A DNA stretch of 64,000 nt from Cricetulus griseus (lineage: Eukaryota; Chordata; Mammalia; Rodentia; Cricetidae): NCBI RefSeq assembly GCF_003668045.3, contig NC_048597.1, forward strand, positions 125,758,942 through 125,822,941. The letters are read 5' to 3'. The notes beneath the pieces were generated by a model. That model did no database searches, was not told where the DNA came from, and saw only the letters and a list, made by a program, of their open reading frames with translations. The position numbers were made by a program, and so were the translations under genes. Positions 45,100 through 57,660 of the stretch are shown here, one piece after another. How positions within the stretch are numbered: the stretch's first letter is position 1; each line of letters begins with the position of its first letter.

Positions 45100-45980
45100 T
45101 GATTTTTTTTTGCCTTATTCGCTCAACTTGGGAATAGAAATGAATTTTAAAACAAAGACAACTGTCATATGCCTCTATAGGTTTAAGTCATGTGAACTAA
45201 CAGATTCCTCACAAGTTATTTACATGCCAAAAATGGGTGCCTATGTAGTTACTCTGTTGGGGAAATCACAGGACCAATATTTCCTTTCCACAACTGATTT
45301 AACATTAGGAATATTGGCATCTATCAAATGTGTATTAAAACTGACCATTGAGGAAATTAGTTCTAGGTTTACAAAGCTGCTTTTCATAATTAAAATAAAT
45401 CAGGGCCCAGATGTGTGGCTTATTACTTTCACCTGGAGGGTTATACAATTCTTTCAGCATGTTGATGCTTTTGCAGGATGGCTACAACTTAATTCATATA
45501 AAAAGATAATTGTGCTGGAAAGATTCATTACAACAATTAGACACCTTCATCAGTATGTTAATTACAGGAATATGTGTAAGGTGATGGAATGGAAATAATC
45601 ACTATTGTACAACTATTCAAAGTTATAATTTACACTTGAGTGCTCTTTTTATGTGTTCTTGGTTAAGTGGAGGTAATTGCGTCCTAATATATGAAAATGC
45701 AAATAATGATTTCACTTTGCAAATTCTCTGATGCTATAGAAGAGTGTTTGTTGAAATGACCTTAATAATGATCTTTTGTGGTGTATAAGTGGATTACGGC
45801 CCTTGGGGAATATTCCACATCAAGATTGGGGAGATGAATAAATTGTGCTGCCAATTTTCTATAAAGCGACAAGGTTCCCGTATAACAATGTATTATTTTG
45901 CTTGTGGATAAAAAGTTCAACATTTTCTTGAGTGTGAAGTAGCACCAGTGCATTACTGAGAATAACATTGCCCACTAAAC
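45100..45980. promoter_or_regulatory. Candidate conserved non-coding element
   Basis: A stretch free of recognisable repeats. It has a 162-codon open frame (45110-45598), homeodomain-type TAATTAAA/TTAATTAC strings, an octamer-like ATGCAAAT (45696-45703) and isolated CpGs (GCGTCC, AAGCGACAAGG) in AT-rich DNA. That mix is typical of developmental enhancers. The frame starts without a Kozak context, has no domain and AT-rich codon use, so I do not call it coding. The claim rests on pattern only. Confidence 0.3.
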
Positions 45981-47329
45981 TGCTAACTTAGATAAATGTC
46001 CTATGATGGCTAATTTTTGTCAGCTAACTGAGAGCTTGTTAGCTCTCCTAAATTAGCCCATTGACTGACTATGATGGGCATCAAAAAACACAGTAAGATT
46101 TTCATAAACAGTAATTCACCAATATATTCTCATGTTTACCTGTAAGTGCAAAGGATGTATCATATGCAAACATTTAAAACTAAGTACTATAAACAGTTGT
46201 TCATTGCCCTGTTCCTCAGGTCACCTGTGAGTTTGGGATCATCAGTTTGTCTGTGGTCAGAATTTAATAAGTACTGAGATGATGGCATCTGGCTATGCTG
46301 ACGCTAGCCAGGGTGGCAGTTTCAAATCCGTGTCATTGCTTTAGGTTGGGTTCATAGCTGCTAAAACTTGTGAGAGGTCTGTGTTATAGGTTAGGTATGC
46401 ACAATATGGATACAAGATGCTCACTCATCATCAGCAGCACTCATTCATGAGAAAGCTAGGCAGAGGGTTGTCAAATTCTCAAACAGAACTGATGATTCCT
46501 CAGCCGATTTGTGAGGACTCTGTCATGAATCCGCTCATCTAAACTTCCTGCCTTGGTATAGAATGGATAGCCTCCCCAGCCCATATCACTATGTGAATGC
46601 TTCTCCTCCAGGCATAGCCTTGGGCAAGGGGCTTCTCTGTAGCACAAGCTACTTCCTCAAGAGGAGACAGCTCAAGGCTGTCAGCTTATTGATCCAGGTG
46701 CTAGAGATGGAAAGTGTATTCCCAAAAGGATAGTCTGTGAGCAGTGTCTCCATGTCTGTCTGTCTTGCCAGCATAGTAGTTGCCCAGCTACAAAAACTAC
46801 ACTTAACAATTTATAAGTTATTAGCAAGTGAAACATTATTTCTCATATTTATAATTGCATTTAATCTTCACAACGTTCTTACTAGGGAGGTGTGTGGCAC
46901 AGAAGAAACAGTCAAGCAAACAGGAAATGCAGACAGCAGAGGCTGCCATTAGACAGTGAGCACAGGCTGGTATTGATTGCACTTTAAAGATGAGCTAACA
47001 AATAAGAATGTGTAGTTTAGTTTGTTTTATTAAGTTGAAATTACAAGATTTAAGCACAAATTTTAAGGAAAATAACATGCATGTTGCTGCCCCCCTCAGT
47101 GAGTCTGGGTTTTAGGCTAGGGGGTTAAACTCACATATGAAGGCTGTGAAACCTGGCAGGTATCAGACAACACACTTGAACAATGAGCTGAGAGATGCTC
47201 CTGTAGAAGGAAGCTTATTCATCAAAAAGTGCAGAGGACTTAGGACTAGACACTATGTAGCATGGAGCTGAGGTAGAGTTAAAGAAGGGGAAAATTGCCC
47301 AAGAAAGAGAAAGGAGATAGGAACAGCCT

Positions 47330-47390
<61 letters not shown>

Positions 47391-48593
47391 AAGTTTATAG
47401 TGTACAGCTGTATGCATGTGTATGTACGTGTTGTCTGTATTTTCTATCTTAGGAGCAGATGGAAGCAGAGAGTAACAAACTTTCAGGTTGCTAATATAAA
47501 AGTAAGTAGATACATCTAAGATGTTCTTGAAAGTTTAGCTGCACTACACTAGAAAATTATTGACTGTTATTTCCTAGAAGTCTACCTTTCTCCATCTTCA
47601 ACTGTTTGACATCAATTAGAAGTTAAAATTGTGTCCATGACTTTTTAAGCAGTCATGTATGACACATGCACTCCTCCTCTGCCCCCTAAAATGTGAGCAT
47701 TGAATACAATTAGCCCAGGTGTTCAATGCCTGGGAGTAGAGTCTTTCAGTTTCACAGTGACATCTGGAATGCAAAGGGACAGTGTTCAGGGTGTTGCCCT
47801 GGGGACACAAGAACAAAACTGCATGCTCTTGGAATTTGAGAAGGGCAATGACAACTTTTGCTGTAAAACCTCTGTGCTTTCTGCCTCTAATTTCCAGTGG
47901 AATCTAGCAAGGACGATTTTTCCCTGAGGGAAATGCATGGTCTTTGGCTGAGGATGGGGCAGCGATTGTGAGTTTATTATTAGATATGCCTTTTTGAAGT
48001 GAAGTTTTAAAAGTTTCTGAAGTTGTTTAAGTAACAGTGGCTGCGGGGCACCTGTAGTTTATCTGCTAACCATGTATGTATGTTTTATGAAGCTATTTAA
48101 TCTACAATTCACTTTTTTACAAAGGTAGTCACCATAGCAACTGTCATCTGAAAGTTTCCTGCTAACTTTTACACAAAGAACATTCTGTAGCCAAAGAAAT
48201 ATACACACAAACACAGATATACATAAATACAAATATATACTTGCTTGGCTTCAGGGGAGGGGCAGCTCATTATTTCAGTCATTTTTTTCTTCTTCTTCAT
48301 CTCAGGCCAGTGCTGAGAATGGTTAAATATAGTCGAGGTCAAGATACCTAGATGGCAGCAGAGAAATTGCTGGTGATTGACATAGAGACTATTCTCCAAA
48401 GTCTTAGCATTTGTTTCTTTTTAATAAAGCTACATAAGATGTCATGATTTTCCTTTGCATTCTAGAGTATACATAGATAAAACTTCTTGAGAAACTATAC
48501 TTTGATTTTCATTTAAAAGAATCCACAGGAAATACAGAGAGAATGTACTGTACTAGTGACAGAATAATGCTAAATACACAAGAAAAGCAGTTG
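45981..48593. other. No gene recognised; contains a (CA)n tract
   Basis: A (CA)n microsatellite lies at 47333-47385. The rest is non-repetitive with no supported gene, though 46200-46760 has somewhat higher GC than its surroundings. Confidence 0.5.
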
Positions 48594-48773
48594 GGGGCTG
48601 GAGCAATGACATATTGGTTAAGATGCTTGCTGTTCTTAGAGTGGACTAGTTTCAGTTCCTCGTACCCATATATATCCACAATTGTCTGTAACTCCAGAAC
48701 TGGGTAATAGGAACCTTCTTCTAGCCTCTCTTGGCATCTATGCTCATGTGTATACACGAACACACGGGCTTGC

Positions 48774-48810
<37 letters not shown>
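48594..48810 (+). mobile_element. B2-like SINE with (CA)n tail
   Basis: GGGGCTGGAGCAATGACATATTGGTTAAGATGC (A-box head) is followed by TTTCAGTTCCTCGTACCC (B-box part), CTGTAACTCCAGAACTG, a GAACCTTCTTCTAGCCTC segment and a CACACA tail (48776-48808). This is standard B2 anatomy, moderately diverged. Confidence 0.88.
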
Positions 48811-49049
48811 TACCTATACACTATATTCCACATGGAATGAGAAACCTACATTAGTATCATCTCCTAAGAATTAAGGAATACAGATGAAAATAGTTTTTGA
48901 AATGCAGACCTGTGCTGGGCAATTAAAAAAGCAATACTTGGTCTCAGGTGAGTTTCCTCTTTGTTGGAACATTGCTTTTCTATCTTTGTCAGAAATCTCT
49001 GTGTGCATGCTACCAATGTAGACGTCTATCTAATGGACACCATGTGAAA

Positions 49050-49170
49050 TCTGTTACATGCCTGTCACTCCAGCATTCACATGCCTAAGAAAGGTAGAAT
49101 CTTTGGATCCAGACTGGTTTAGATAATGCAACCTGATCTGAAAATTACAAATAATTAAAAAAAAAACCTT
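49050..49170 (+). mobile_element. Diverged B1-like SINE
   Basis: CATGCCTGTCACTCCAGCATTC, GAATCTTTGGATCCAGACTGGTTTAGATAATGC and an A-rich end follow B1/PB1 order, with many substitutions. Confidence 0.55.
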
Positions 49171-50129
49171 CTAGAAACACCAAGCTCAGACACAAGCCTA
49201 GTATCCAAGTTTTATTTACCTGACTGGCCGTTCTCTGTTTGATTCATCTACTTTCAAAATGCCCCCAAGTCTATAAAATTTTGAAAACCGCGTTTCTCCT
49301 TATCAATGTATAGGACAATTTATTCTGTATTCAAAAGCACACCTTGCTGTTCTTTGAGTTCCACACCTCAGCCCACTTCTTTCCCTTGACTGGAACTTAT
49401 TTCATTCCATTTCTTATGTTTCCACATCATTTTTCCTTAATGCTCCCTTCCTACACTCAATTTTCTTACTCCTGGGCTTGATTTCTATCTCCTAAGCAAC
49501 CCTTCTAAATTCACATCTGCAGAGAAGGAGACATTAGTTTCTATTTGTTATCCTTGGCTCTTTTCACTTATTTTTCTCAATGATCTGATCTACTTCTATT
49601 CTGCCATTTTAAAAACATGATTCTTCCTCTGTGACCTAATGGGCCTGCATTGATGACTTCATAGATGACAATGAACTTGTACAATTATATAACCACAATT
49701 TTTCAATGATAGGCACTTGCATGTGGTATTCCTGGGGAAGACATTCATCAACTTTGTCAGTTTCTAAGAGCTTCTGACCCTCCCAAAGTTTCAGGATTAT
49801 TTTTTCTCATTTTTAATTTGTAGATTGATTCATTATTTTTGAACAATATTCAAATGTTATCTGCATCCTCTACTGCTTTTGAAATGCCCTTCCTTCTTCA
49901 ATATTGCTGGATGTTGGATTAAATTAAATTCTTCAATCTATATGCATTGTTTACATGTGAGAATGGCTTCATTAAACTAACTTGATTACATGTAAAGAAT
50001 TTGTCATATTTCTGGGTTAGTCCTTAAATATTACCATTTCACAAGATATAGTTATTACAGTAAAGGAACTGAAATTGATTTCATGAGATTTTGTTTTCAT
50101 GCACATCTACAATATATACAAAGTGTTAA
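49171..50129. other. No gene recognised
   Basis: T- and C-rich in part (49350-49650), otherwise AT-rich. No repeat family or gene recognised. Confidence 0.5.
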
Positions 50130-50262
50130 TAGAGACCATAAAGGAACATTGGATCCACTGTAACTGAAGTTACGGATAGTTGTGAGTTACCTTGCGGATA
50201 ATGGGAACAGATCGCAGGGCCTTTGGTGTGCCTAACCATTGAGCAATCTTTCCAGCCTCCTT
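50130..50262 (-). mobile_element. B3-like SINE fragment, minus strand
   Basis: CATTGGATCCACTGTAACTGAAGTTACGGATAGTTGTGAG, AATGGGAACAGATCGCAGG and CCATTGAGCAATCTTTCCAGCC are the inverted B3 body and head. Confidence 0.8.
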
Positions 50263-50544
50263 GTTAAATGGGGGCAGAGAGGCAGAATTTAGCTGTATGT
50301 ATCTAGCTGGCTGGATTACATGTCAGGCCAGATAGCCATGGCTGTCCTCAAGCATCCCCCTCGGCAAAGCAAGGGTTATTGGTTGTTGTGTAGCTATTTC
50401 CTCTGAACTGAATCAGTATGTCTGGAAAGGAGGAAGAAGATCCTAATATTCAGTAAATAAATATAACTTAACAGGTGAAATCAGTGAATTAAACCTACAA
50501 AAAAACACAAGGCCTTGTGGTTGGTAGTTTTTCACTCTTTGCAT

Positions 50545-51005
50545 GTTGGGAGCCTGCCACTTAGCTCCCAAATAAATACTTGTAGCCGTATTCTTTCTTA
50601 TGAATGCACAGCTTTACCTTGGCTTGTTTCTTGCCAGCTTTTCTTAATTTAAAATATCCAGGCTGCCTCTGGGTTTCTGTCTTTCTCTATGTCTGTATTC
50701 CTCTTCTTTCATTTGTATTCTGTGTCTGGTTGTGTGGCTTCGTGGCTGGCCTCTGATGAACTCTCTCGTCTTCCTTTTCTCATTCCTCTTTCGCCTTTTT
50801 CTCCTTCTATTTAGCCTCTCTGCCTGCCTGTCCTGCACATCCATTTTCCTGCCTTGCCATTAGCCATTCATTTCTTTATTAGACCAGTCAGGTATTTTAA
50901 GCAGCCAAAGTAACACAGCTTCAGAGAGTTAAACAAATGCAAAATATCTTTTCATGAATAAAATGTTCCACAGCATAAAGAAATGTAACACATTTTTCAA
51001 TAATA
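50545..51005 (+). repeat. Unclassified rodent interspersed repeat, LTR-like
   Basis: It starts near TGTTGGGAGCC with CCCAAATAAATAC soon after (an AATAAA), is pyrimidine-rich in the middle, and ends in ACCAGTCAGGTATTTTAAGC and TGTTCCACAGCA. This layout is familiar from abundant rodent repeats with a CAAATAAATACACAGAG-type start. TG...CA ends hint at an LTR. Family not named. Confidence 0.5.
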
Positions 51006-51434
51006 TTCTACAAAAAGACCTGGCTTTAAGATTATCAAAGCAATGACAATTGCTTGGGAAACTGGTCACCTCTGACTGGGCTGCCTACAAGGACAGTGAG
51101 CTTCAGGATTGAGCTGTCACCCACACCAAGGTGGTTTTGGATTATTTATTTTCAGTGATGCAACTGCCTTTGAGTTATTCATACCCTTAAGAGACCTCTC
51201 ATCCACACTCCTGTAAGCCATCCCAATAAATAAATACATAAAAAGTTCTCTAAGCTGTTTTGGATGGAATAATTTCTTTCATCTGTTGTTTGTGCTCTGT
51301 TTATACATGCCCAGACAATATCATGCAGCATAGGCGAATTACTCCACAGCCAGGTAGAAATTCTGTTTTCTCCATGTATTTTCTAGACCTGGGACTCTAG
51401 ATCCCTCTGTAGTAGAATATTTGTTCTTGCTAGC

Positions 51435-51525
51435 ATTTGCAGTGGAGGAATTAACTCAGGTCCTTGTACATGCAAAAAATAAATAAATAAAAAACACTTT
51501 ACTAGTGAGCTATATTTCCCTGGTA
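51435..51525 (-). mobile_element. ID/B4-like SINE piece, minus strand
   Basis: AACTCAGGTCCTTGTACATGC, an A-rich interruption, and CACTTTACTAGTGAGCTATATTTCCC match the inverted tRNA-like head of ID/B4 elements. Confidence 0.55.
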
Positions 51526-51549
51526 TTTTCTTAAAGAGATAAATTCCAA

Positions 51550-51715
51550 GCAAGGAATGATGACAAAAGTCTTTAATCCCAGCACTTGGGAGGCAGAGGC
51601 AGATGGATCTCTTTGAGTTTGAGGCCAGATTGACAGAGTTCCAGGAAAGCAAGGGCTATTACACAGAAAAACATGTCTCAAAAAACAACTACAACAAAAG
51701 AAAGCAAAAGAAATT
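51550..51715 (+). mobile_element. B1 SINE, plus strand
   Basis: TCTTTAATCCCAGCACTTGG, GAGGCAGAGGCAGATGGATC, GAGTTTGAGGCCAGATTGAC, GAGTTCCAGGAAAGCAAGGG, CAGAAAAACATGTCTC and an A-rich tail. Confidence 0.95.
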
Positions 51716-53955
51716 ACACATAGAAAAACAATTTTAAAAGTGTGTACAATAGGATTTTGCTGTAAAATGTGAGATATCCAGTTAAAGGGGAATATCATGA
51801 ATTAACAATTAAATTGTCCATAAAATAGATGTTTATGATAAATAATGAATATTATGGCACAATTATGTCTCATGGAATAATTAAACAATCATATTTACTT
51901 TTCTGAAATTAAATTTTTGTCCTATTTGTATTTATTAATTTAGATAATTCAGTTTATCACAGAGAATATTATTTTATTTAACTACCTTTCTTTTTAAAGG
52001 ATGCCCAGTAGTAAAATATATTCCCCAGAATATATTTATTGCTTGCATCTCTCTTTCTTCAACATGTGTATACTCAGATTTCTAAAACTTTTACATTTGA
52101 TATCTTTTCTGTGTCAAACTCATTTTTCTATTTTTTGCTGAGAATATAGACACTGACATGGCTAGCAAAACACCTGATGTCGAGTGATGAATACACAGCA
52201 TAATACATAAAGAGAATTCACAAATAGAATATCTGAGATCAGTAAATGCAGAAAGAATAAGAAGGTAGAGTAACTAGGATGCAGTGACCAGGGTTTTTAT
52301 GAAGGAGGCCACAGTTATGGAGAAAACGGGGAGTGGTTTCACGTGAGGAAAGGTTGTATTGCTATGGACACTATTAGAGATATTGAATTCTGCTTAGACA
52401 TTTAAAATGCATTTAACATTTTTCTTGGATGTCATTGGCAAATTAAATTTAAAGGATGCTGTATAAGAGCAAAAGCAGGGAACTATCCAGGTGGCTCTTT
52501 CAGTAGTCCAGGAAGCAAACACTTTTGGGATGCACGGGGATGTAGGAATTGGAGCTGATATCTCAGAACTGACATCAGGACTCATTTTTCAAGTCAGAGC
52601 TCACAGGCTAGAATACAGGGTGTATGTGAGACTCCATCAAAACAAGTCTCTAGATTGGGCATGAGGGTTTGATGAATAGTGTGGTTTTAGAGCATGTGCC
52701 ATGATGGGAAGAAGAAGAACCACACATGAAACCTATGTGTTTGGCTAGAGATATGGTTAGAATTCTCTGGAAAAAGAGGAATGACCCCATGTCCTGATGT
52801 ATTAACATAAGTATTGGCATCATGTCTCCACTTAAGGTGTGTGACAACACATATAATTCATTCATGCCTGAGGCCAGTCATTTTACTCTTCACTGTATTT
52901 ATATGAAACCCTACAGCAGGTGTCTAATAGGTGCTAATTAAACAACTTGCAGTTCATTTTCTAGGCTCCTTCCTCTGGGTAAAAACATGTAATTGCATTA
53001 TTTCCTAAAATGATTTCTTTCTTGTTGTTACTTTCAGCCATACACTTCTTTTCCAAATTCTAAATTGGCTTTGAAGACAAGAAACTATATTTTAGATTTT
53101 CCACCATAATTACAACACTCTACGCATACAAAACAAATATACATGAATCATAAAAATGAATTGAAAAAAATATATATGGGAAGGAAATTATGTGAAACAC
53201 TATAAAGCTCACCACCCTCCATTGTTTTATCAGCTATGTAAATGATCAAGATGTAATCTGCAAACCATCTTCCGTGTCTGTTTCTCACTCTGATATCAGT
53301 TTGTGTACCTCTGCAGGGATACTGGATTTTCTGCACTAGCCAGGTTACTCTGCAGAATGAACTGCTTAGTTCTCCAAGCAGAGGCAAACTTGCCCACACT
53401 TGTCATCTCTCTCTTCAGATCCTAACTCATGTAAGTGTCCTGTCCTTATTGATTAAGATAATGTACCCATGGAAAAGACAGAAATCTGTTAATAATACCT
53501 TTCTACAATTAGTGCATTGTCACAATGGAGCATGCCCCATTGTCTCTCTATGGCTGGGAAATTTCACTTTCACCACAGATGTTCTGGTATCTTCATTTAG
53601 AAGAGTAAAGAGAAACAGGAATATGTTTTAATATATTTCACTCTACTAATCTTATAAGTGGTGCAGGAGAGCTCACACCACAAGTGTAGGATTTTATGCT
53701 TCTATCTATTTTGCAGGGTCTCATGATCTTCGGTTTGTAAAACTCTTAGAAACTTGTATGAAACACAGAAAAAAAATCAATACAGATACACATATTATTT
53801 TGTGATGTTTTCTGTCAGCTTAGTGGCTGCACATGAATCTACTGATATTTTAATTATCATCTGTGACCCCTCAGTCAGTACCTAACTGGCTACTCAAACA
53901 ATAGCCTAGAAGGTCTTCAAGTCCAACAGCTCTGGTCAGTCACAAGCATGATATA
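51716..53955. other. No gene recognised
   Basis: AT-rich DNA, no repeat family recognised; short open frames only. Confidence 0.5.
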
Positions 53956-53959
53956 TAGA

Positions 53960-54312
53960 TTTAAATCAAGTATCTATTGTTCTATTTATCAATAAGACTC
54001 TGGAGTCAAAGGCTGGGGGGTGGGAGGAAGCCTGATAGTTCATGGAAGCTGAGTAGCAACTAGCTGACCTTAAATTTTTGGCCAGAGACACTTCAAGAGA
54101 TGTATTTCTTCCCTTGTCCCAGAACCAAGAGAGCTCAAACTCTAGTCCCTGTCCTTTCCTTTCTGTGCTTCTTCTCCATCCAAATTGCTGGCTTCTCTAT
54201 GGCTAAATCCAGTCAGCAAATAACTAGCTCTGTTCCCTGATTTAACATATAATTTTATTGGGCAGTCTCTGGAGTGTCAGAGTGCTATCAAAATATTCCA
54301 CAACAACTTTGT
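53960..54312 (+). repeat. Unclassified LTR-like repeat
   Basis: ATCAATAAGACTCTGGAGTC near the left, GCTTCTCTATGGCTAAATCC and AGCTCTGTTCCCTGATTTAAC in the middle and AAATATTCCACAACA on the right resemble a dispersed rodent repeat. Its end is similar to that of 50545-51005 (TATTCCACA versus TGTTCCACA). Confidence 0.35.
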
Positions 54313-54634
54313 ATAATTAAAGCAGGAATCTAATTTCTGGGGGGTATTTCTTGGAACCTAATAGCTGATATTAAGATGACTTACATCAGAGCCCCACAGG
54401 TGGTAGTGTTCTTGCCAGTGTTGAACTGGTTCCTTGCTGAAGATAAAGGGCTTTGTTTTAACATGGCCATTTCTTTACAGTAATTCTTTCCATACTTGCT
54501 CTTTCAGGCTGTTGATATTAATTACTGGATGAAAGGATGGGCTCAGTGAGCTTTCAGAAACTATAGCACAGACAGACCGCCTCAGTGCTGCCATTCATGG
54601 TTGTCAATGTTATCTTAGTTCTAAGGTTGAGACT

Positions 54635-55275
54635 TCTGTGGTTTGAAAGGGAAATGTCACCCAAAGATTTCAAGTGGTTGAAATCTGCTTCTCAGTTAGT
54701 GGCATTACTGGGAAAGTTGTGGAACCTTTAGGAAATGGAGCTTTGTAGGAGGCAGTAAGTTATTTTAGGACAGGTTTTGAGTTACTATGTACTTATCATC
54801 TGTCATATATCTATCATTTATCTATCTATCTATCTCTATCTGTTTACCTACCCATCTCTTCATCTATCTCTGTCATCCCATCTTGCTGTCTCACCTTTTA
54901 TCCTGCCACCTGATCCTTAGAATGGCAACCTTAGAATGTACTAATGTGGTTTCTGTTCCTGTTGTTTTTCTGTCAAAACCCATAAATCTCACCATTTTGG
55001 ATATCAAAGTTGTCTTTGATAAGTTACTATGTACTTATCATCTGTCATATATCTATCATTTATCTATCTATCTATCTCTATCTGTTTACCTACCCATCTC
55101 TTCATCTATCTCTGTCATCCCATCTTGCTGTCTCACCTTTTATCCTGCCACCTGATCCTTAGAATGGCAATCCTTAGAATGTACTAATGTGGTTTCTGTT
55201 CCTGTTGTTTTTCTGTCAAAACCCATAAATCTCACCATTTTGGATATCAAAGTTGTCTTTTATTATTGAGATTAA
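54635..55275 (+). mobile_element. MaLR-like (MLT1-type) LTR containing a tandem duplication
   Basis: CTGTGGTTTGAAAGGGAAATG, TTAGTGGCATTACTGGGAAAG, GGAACCTTTAGGAAATGGAG and AGGAGGCAGTAAGT follow the U3 order of MaLR LTRs. The tail, with CATAAATCTCACCATTTTGG, would be U5. The 3' half, including a (TATC)n, is duplicated in tandem. Confidence 0.5.
54781..55262 (+). repeat. 242-bp near-identical tandem duplication
   Basis: The unit from GTTACTATGTACTTATC to the AAAGTTGTCTTT segment occurs at 54781-55022 and again from 55023. The copies differ by a single inserted T (GGCAACC versus GGCAATCC) until the second ends near 55260. The 122-codon frame spanning both copies is a by-product. Confidence 0.95.
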
Positions 55276-57120
55276 ATTTAGTTTTCTAGTGGGAGCTGTC
55301 ATGTTGAGATACTTGAAAACATTTTGGACCTTTTGTGGCCATTTCTACAGGCATTTTAGGCAGAAGATGGACAGTGTTTACTCTTGGAATACATTTCAAC
55401 CACTGAAATGAGAGCCTCTTGTGTACTGACACTCTGTGTTATATTTTTACTTTAGTTTTTCTCAAAGAATGTTCTGTCCTACTCTACCTTTTCTGGTGTG
55501 GTTGCTTACTCTAAATGGGTCTCCTCTTTCTCATCCTCACCAGAGTTCAGGAGACAATAGATAATATTCATATGATTCTCTTCTGACTAATCAACAGGAG
55601 CAATCAGATTCCACCCTTCAGGCAACTTTCAAATTATAAAAACATTTATTTCTAGGTGTCAGGATGTGTGTGTGAGAGAGAGACAGAGAAAGAGAGAGAG
55701 AGAGAGTGAGAGAGAGAGAGAGAGATGAAGATCGCTCCAGAAAAAAAGGGCCTATTGTGAAACTTTACATCATTGTATTCAGTACATTGTTCAGCTATGT
55801 CTGTTCACAGGATGTGTTCTCACCTGCAAAGAAACCTGCAAACAGTAACTTCCTGTGTGCCTAGGATGAAGAAACATGGGTAGTCATTTAAGCAATGTCT
55901 ACTACATGCCACTGTGGGTATCAGGCCATATGAAAATAAGAAGGAAAGAGGCAATATGAAAACAAAATGATTTGTGTCTTTGAAATACACACATGGCTTC
56001 AGGATGTATAGAATGAGCAATATGAAACTATTTTAAGTTCTTTAAAAATCAATGATTATCATGGAAATATACTAAAAATTCATGTTATAGAAATATCTGT
56101 AGTAATTTCAGAAGATGGGTGAAGTGGGTGGCAATTTGAAAGTTTTTATTTTAAAACCTGGTGCAACAACCGACATTAGTTAGCACCTCCTGATCTTGGA
56201 ATGTAATAGAAATGGGGTGCCAAACCTGATTTTAAGATAAAGGTAATAGGATTCTTAGCAAATATAATATCCAGGATGGATTGAGGGACACTTCTTATGC
56301 CTACAAGTAAACCTCAAATCTTTACTCAAGCAAAGCCTATATATACGCAGAATGTGCTGAATAGACAGTGTTAAAACGTCAAACTAAGTGCTAATGGTGA
56401 TGGAAATCATTATATCATATACATCTTGGAGGCAGAGCAACAAAAGAACAGACAAAAAGCAAGTATTGGTGAAAAAAGTTGATTTTCCATAATAGAAAGG
56501 TTTCCTAGAGTGTTTAAGGATTTCTGTACTAATTCATATCATTCTGTTGTAATGTTGCCATCTATTTAAAAGGGTCAGACTATAAAATCATTTAAACAGC
56601 AAAAAGGTAGAACTAAAAAATGCAGTTAAAATCCTGTAAGTGACTAACTAGTCCCAGGAGTATTTAAAGGAAAGTGGAAATGTCAGGACCATAAATTAGT
56701 TCTAAGTTCTGGGGAAGTCTTTGTAAATGCCACAATAACTTTTTAACATGGGTGAAAATTCTTGTAAGTTACCATTAAATAGCACACTACTGTCACAGTC
56801 CTTAAACTTACCATGCCTAATGGGATAGAAAGTAGAGGCATAGTATTATTAATTGAAGTATGTCTTCCAGTACAGACATCATGAAGACCTCATGCCTTAG
56901 TCTATCAAAGTGTGTGTATTTGACATGAAACTGATTGTTGTCACTTCATGATACCCAACTCCATAATCATCCCTAAAAAGCATATGCTTTGTATATATGA
57001 TAGCAATTCTTTTATTGAATCTGCATCACTATGCATTATTTTACTTATGACTTGCCATATTTAGAGAAAAATGAAGAAGAATATTTGGGTGTTAGCAAAT
57101 TATCTATTGTGAATGAAGTA
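55276..57120. other. No gene recognised; contains a (GA)n tract
   Basis: A GA-rich microsatellite lies at 55667-55727. Remaining sequence is unassigned. Confidence 0.5.
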
Positions 57121-57320
57121 GAAGGCTAGAGGAACAGCTCAGTAGTTAAAGGAACTCATTACTCTACATGGACCTGTGTTGGGTTCCCAACAAAGGCCCG
57201 TAACTCACAAAGGCCTGTGACACAAGTTTCCTTTTTCTAGCCTCTAGGTGCACTATACCCACATGTGAACATATGTATGTAAGTGTATACATAAATAAAT
57301 AAAATATAATAAATCTTAAA
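57121..57320 (+). mobile_element. B2-like SINE, plus strand
   Basis: GAGGAACAGCTCAGTAGTTAAAGG, GTGTTGGGTTCCCAACAAAGG, CCCGTAACTCAC, TTTTTCTAGCCTCTAGGTGC and an AATAAATAAAATA tail are in B2 order. Confidence 0.82.
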
Positions 57321-57534
57321 TAATGAACAAGTTAGAACTACTCCCACAGTGGAAATGAAGGGACATTTTAAGGGGAAAGAAGAATAAAATGTTCACTGCT
57401 TTCAGTAAGGAAAGGCACATGCTAATTGAAATAATTGAGTCTAGTCTGTCCTTCAGAAACACGTCAAACAAAATGTCTCTTCATTTGGGAGAGAAGCAAA
57501 GGCAATGGTGTGAACTCAATTTTTAAAAAGTGTC

Positions 57535-57660
57535 CTTTTGTGACTGGGTAACCTCACTCAGGATGGTTTCTTCTAGTTCCATCCATTTGCCTGTGAATTT
57601 CAAGATTCCATTGTTTTTTTTCTGCTAAGTAGTACTCCATTTTATAAATGTACCACAGGA
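57535..57660 (-). pseudogene. L1 ORF2 3' fragment, minus strand
   Basis: CTGGGTAACCTCACTCAGGATG, TCTAGTTCCATCCATTTGCC, TGAATTTCAAGATTCCATTG and AGTAGTACTCCATTTTATAAATGTACCAC are the inverted C-terminal coding region of L1 ORF2. Confidence 0.93.

Noticed and set aside
45110..45598. 162-codon open frame as a novel gene
   Set aside because: No domain, no Kozak context, no splice or promoter signal and AT-driven codon use. Kept only as part of a candidate conserved element.
54787..55155. 122-codon protein with an internal repeat
   Set aside because: The repeat is explained by the 242-bp tandem DNA duplication and the TATC microsatellite.
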